Origin: Larix sibirica
Taxonomy: Eukaryota > Streptophyta > Pinopsida > Pinales > Pinaceae
Assembly (NCBI GenBank): GCA_004151065.3
Contig: NWUY0300015881.1
Coordinates: forward strand, 54,440-64,743
Direction of reading: 5' to 3'
DNA length: 10,304 nt
The notes beneath the pieces were generated by a model that saw only the letters and a list, made by a program, of their open reading frames with translations, did not search any database and was not told where the DNA came from. The position numbers and the translations under genes were made by a program. This document shows, piece by piece, positions 7,259-10,304 of this stretch; the first letter of the stretch is position 1, and every line of letters starts with the position of its first letter.

Positions 7259-7362
7259 TTTATTTATGTTCCTAATAAGGTTGAAACCTCATTGTGTGAT
7301 GCATGACATTATAAGGAAATAGGGTACTTGTAAGGGGAAGGACAATAGCTAACTTCCAATGG
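7259..7362. other. Spacer
   Basis: Nothing is recognised here. TGTAAGGGG at 7329-7337 could resemble an LTR start but has no supporting partner. Confidence 0.4.
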
Positions 7363-7500
7363 ATTTCTACTTTTAACAATGACATAGATTTTTGCAAAGT
7401 TTGTGCGCATTTCTACTTTTAACAATGACATAGATCTTGGCAAAGTTTGTGCGCATTTCTACTTTTAACAATGACATAGATCTTGGCAAAGTTTGTGCGC
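7363..7500. repeat. 46-bp minisatellite, three exact-period copies
   Basis: Units lie at 7363-7408, 7409-7454 and 7455-7500, each starting ATTTCTAC and ending GTGCGC. Units 2 and 3 are identical; unit 1 differs at two positions (GATTTTTG versus GATCTTGG). The array ends with ATTT of an aborted fourth unit. The lack of divergence means the expansion is recent. There are no spacers, so this is not a CRISPR array, and no gene spans it. Confidence 0.97.
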
Positions 7501-7517
7501 ATTTGTCTCCCTTGTAG

Positions 7518-7528
7518 TATATAAAAGG
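7518..7528 (+). promoter_or_regulatory. TATA-box-like TATATAAAAGG
   Basis: This is a good match to a plant TATA box, 18 bp after the minisatellite. No convincing ORF follows closely. If the sequence downstream is a decayed LTR retroelement, this could be its LTR promoter, but AT-rich DNA gives such matches often. Confidence 0.2.
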
Positions 7529-8672
7529 TACCAAATCAAAAGATAGGTTTAAATATATTACAATATTGGAGTTATAATATGTTTAAAAAAACATTATTTC
7601 AAGGTAGTAAGGGTAATAACAAGCAACTTATGGTTGTAGTAGATTGTAGATTGTTTCAATGATAGTTGTTTTGATAAATTGTTGTGTACTCAATCATAAC
7701 AACATGTTTATAAGTGTTTGATTTATGTACATAAATTCTTTGTGTATAAGTTTATGATTTTATTGTTATATATGTAAAAGTATCAATTGATGTAATAAGG
7801 ATTTAAGTACTTTTATTAATGACTTAAGTACTAATTTAGGGTTCTTCTCACTCTATTATTATAAAACAGGAATTTTCCCATCTTTATTTTTATTTCATTT
7901 TATTAATACCAACAACTAACACATATTGTACATTCCTTCATTTTTTATGTGTATGTGCAATCCACCTTGAAGTGTGTAGGTTCCCTATCTCTTCTTCCTG
8001 ATTTATTGCTATTATAATTTATCTTAGTTTTGTTGTATTATTGGTTCCATTTTGGCCAAGAAATCACTGTGACTTGATCAAAGAAGTTTGATCTTTAACT
8101 ATAGTAGTGTGCTTCATTTTCTTCATTGCTAGATAAAAAAAATACCAATTGGAAAATTTGAGTATCCAATGCAGGAACATTTGAATGAAAGTCATGGAGT
8201 TTTTGTGGAAGAAATCAGGGAGAGAATAAATAAAATACATTGGAATTTGACCTAGAATACTCGATACATCGTCATGAGAGATATGCAGAGGAAGATGAGG
8301 AAATAAACACTTTTTACACAAATAGAAATACCCCTCCTTATGAGTGGTAGAAAATTGTAAGAGATTTTATAATCTCTAGATGAAGATTCCATAGTATGAC
8401 ATTGGTTGATTATTGGAAATGCATACCTAAGCTAGGATGGTCAAGATTGCATTGAAGTTGCAACACATGAATGACCAAGATGATAAGTTGAATTTGGCAT
8501 TACAACATACAGATAGAGAAGCTCATACTTAGGGGAAATATGGATCGCTAAAAACTTAGAGACAATTTTAGCAATTTTTAAGAGGCATTAACTCAAAGAG
8601 TGGATCATAGCTTAGATGGTCCTTATGAGGTATAACTCCTGTATTTTCTAAAGGAACCCAGATATTGAATAA
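7529..8672. other. AT-rich spacer, possible decayed retroelement
   Basis: No gene is supported. A 7-bp inverted repeat (AGTACTT / AAGTACT) lies at 7806-7833. A short plus-strand open stretch before 8250 includes EYPMQEHLNESHGVFVEEIRE, too short to assign. A minus-strand open stretch at 8064-8321 has no recognised motif. No tRNA-primer binding site of the usual TGGTATCAGAGC type is visible. Confidence 0.35.
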
Positions 8673-8864
8673 TTTACAAAGAATTTCAAAGTCATCGAGC
8701 CCAAGGATAAACATATACCAAATCAAGTGAAAGAAATCTATATTTCTAGTCTATGTTCAAAGCTCTCAACTAAGGTAAACATGTTTGAACCTAACACTTA
8801 TGAAAAGGGCATTGTACTAGGTATAAAGGAGTTGCAAACCATATTGAGGCTATATAGGGAAACA
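8673..8864 (+). pseudogene. Weak gag-like fragment (possible LTR retrotransposon relic)
   Basis: A 64-codon open stretch reads FTKNFKVIEPKDKHIPNQV, then EIYISSLCSKLSTKVNMFEP, then NTYEKGIVLGIKELQTIL before a TAG at 8865-8867. The order of a short helix, a YISSL-like turn with K...V, a proline, then a T-x-E-x-A-like helix resembles the end of plant retrotransposon gag capsid domains. Upstream frames are riddled with stops and no zinc knuckle or protease follows. The resemblance is by eye only. Confidence 0.22.
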
Positions 8865-8867
8865 TAG

Positions 8868-9804
8868 AACTTTTTTATAAATATGATAGAATTTATCTAA
8901 GGAAGAGGTCAAGTTAGAGCCTCCAGAGGTTAAATCCCTTACCTATGAACCCAACTAAAACACTCTTCAAAATCCCATTGTAAATGTTTTCTAACATGTT
9001 TTAAGAGTCATGTTTGTACTATTGAAAAATATTTTATGTTTGTAAAATTGATACCAGTTTGTCTTCAAATATGAACTTTCCATTGACTGATTTCTAGAAT
9101 AATTTGATAATGAGTCATGTTGCAAGACCAATTGTAGCATCCAACACAACCCACGATGTTAATTATAGGCATTAATCATATTTGAGACCAAATTTCACCC
9201 CTAACAAGAATAAGTTACAAAATTTATATGCAAATGTAAAATAATAGTAGAAACAATATTACATACACAAAATTCATTCATTCATATTGAATTCAATACA
9301 TTATAAAAATAGGAAAGAATTCGACAAGAGGATATCCATGAATACTTATTTGGAAATCAATCTATGTCAAACAAACCAATTAATGAGGAGTAACTTTTCA
9401 CTATGTTGTAGGAATTACCTAAGGATTTCACCCCAAGCTAGACCATGAAACCACCAAGACAAAGTAAGCTCCTATAGGGATCTAAACACACTCATACCAT
9501 CCCATCAATCTCATGGTAATACAAATTCTCAATATAAAGCTCTCCAAACCCTCATCTATCCATCATGCCAACCATGAACACTCTCTTCCATTTCCCCCTA
9601 AAAAACAAGGAATACCTACTCTTTTATTATATTAATAGTCCCTCATAGTACTATTCCCTTAAGGTTCTCTCCAATGTGTGCAGAAAGAGCCCAATATGAT
9701 GTCTTCCTTATACTCATAACCTAGGACAAAAAATGTGTGTCCTCAATATAGTCAATGAGAAGTAATAATAGGGTTGAAGGTTTGAATTTATTTCCTCACC
9801 TACG
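8868..9804. other. AT-rich spacer
   Basis: No gene is visible. TGTAGCATCC at 9133-9142 resembles the start of some plant Ty3-type LTRs, and TATAAAAAT lies at 9302-9310. Without a second copy, a primer binding site or flanking duplication, an LTR cannot be claimed. Confidence 0.35.
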
Positions 9805-9819
9805 GTGGACATTCCATGC

Positions 9820-10134
9820 ATGGTATCTCTCTCAAACCATCTAACTTTATTTTTTTCAACTTTAGCAACAATATTCCCCAATGATTATGGGTTCTTATTA
9901 GACATAATCAAAAGGGAAAGTACTTCCATAACAGTCATAACAACCTTAACAACAATGATAAGTAGGGATAAATATACCCAAAACATGTCTCTTGTCCCTA
10001 CCCATGAATGGTTTCCTAATGATGGTAGTAAATTCATCAAAAATATCATGGAAGAAATTTTATTGCATGAGACCTACTTGTTTGTCAAGGATATGGCACT
10101 AATAATTAATTTACACATTCAAGTCAAACATTGA
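9820..10134 (+). CDS. Unrecognised ORF, doubtful
   Basis: An ATG at 9820 opens 105 codons (104 residues) ending at TGA 10132-10134; an in-frame open stretch extends a little further upstream. The product has no signal peptide, zinc-binding pattern or repeat, and is rich in Thr, Ile and Ser in the middle. It lies in AT-rich DNA next to other decayed sequence. It might be a fragment of a retroelement polyprotein or simply a chance open frame; I recognise no family. Confidence 0.12.
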   Translation: MVSLSNHLTLFFSTLATIFPNDYGFLLDIIKRESTSITVITTLTTMISRDKYTQNMSLVPTHEWFPNDGSKFIKNIMEEILLHETYLFVKDMALIINLHIQVKH

Positions 10135-10304
10135 TGAGACAACTTGTAAGAAAGCATAAGAAATAAATAGTGGTGCATCCAAAGGACAAGATTGTTCGAC
10201 TAACATGGGATATTTCTAGAAGATCAAACAGTCCTTCATAAAACCTCTCACAGAAATAGATCACGATCAACACAACAATTTTTTTATGTGGTTAAAACCC
10301 TCAA
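10135..10304. other. Spacer to window end
   Basis: No gene is visible. The end, CAACACAACAATTTTTTTATGTGGTTAAAACCCTCAA (10268-10304), resembles a short block often seen in plant transposable-element ends (…TTTACGTGGTT…). The window stops there, so it cannot be confirmed. Confidence 0.3.

Noticed and set aside
7363-7500. CRISPR array
   Set aside because: The 46-bp units are directly adjacent with no spacers, and the genome is evidently a plant.
9133-9600. LTR starting TGTAGCATCC
   Set aside because: There is no second LTR, primer binding site, polypurine tract or target-site duplication in the window.
1-10304. tRNA or rRNA genes and organelle-derived DNA
   Set aside because: No cloverleaf with a GGTTCGAAT-type arm and no conserved rRNA or plastid gene segment was seen on either strand by eye.

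Overview
The window looks like nuclear intergenic DNA of a seed plant. The reasons are AT-rich, gene-poor sequence full of decayed repeats, no operon-like gene packing or ribosome-binding sites, and a LINE relic whose zf-RVT and RNase H-like (RVT_3) arrangement is typical of plant L1-type elements. A large-genome plant such as a conifer would fit, but the sequence alone does not fix the species. No intact, confidently functional gene was found.

Positions 1-3320 hold AT-rich spacer with repeat structure at several scales. There is a cluster of GTAC/GTACC motifs (about 291-487), a diverged tandem duplication of about 320-480 bp (1233-2040), a repeat of about 75 bp (2028-2172), a repeat of about 170 bp (2521-2876) and a 229-bp repeat (2802-3200). 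A short TA microsatellite closes the region. Positions 3320-4913 are single-copy looking. They contain a speculative two-exon small ORF with a signal-peptide-like start (3553-3826), a small hairpin, a 12-bp palindrome and a near-perfect 49-bp tandem duplication (4496-4593).

The clearest feature is a 5'-truncated LINE-type retrotransposition event at 4925-6905. It is flanked by an 11-bp target-site duplication (AATCTCAATCT at 4914-4924 and 6906-6916) and ends in a 12-A tail. Its first 650 bp encode the end of a LINE ORF2: a zf-RVT zinc-binding region, then the first half of an RNase H domain. The RNase H reading stops mid-domain near 5575. It is followed by about 1.1 kb of unrecognised, GC-richer, formerly coding sequence with a proline/lysine heptad repeat, a TGA-TAA stop and a 3' UTR. 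The insertion is therefore either a LINE with an unusual C-terminal extension or a chimeric retrocopy. Eight of its nine in-frame stops are TAG.

Positions 6917-10304 return to AT-rich spacer. They carry a 55-bp duplication (7151-7258), a crisp 46-bp x 3 minisatellite (7363-7500), a weak gag-like open stretch (8673-8864) and an unrecognised 105-codon ORF (9820-10134). Nothing suggests these pieces act together; the window reads as layered insertion, duplication and decay.
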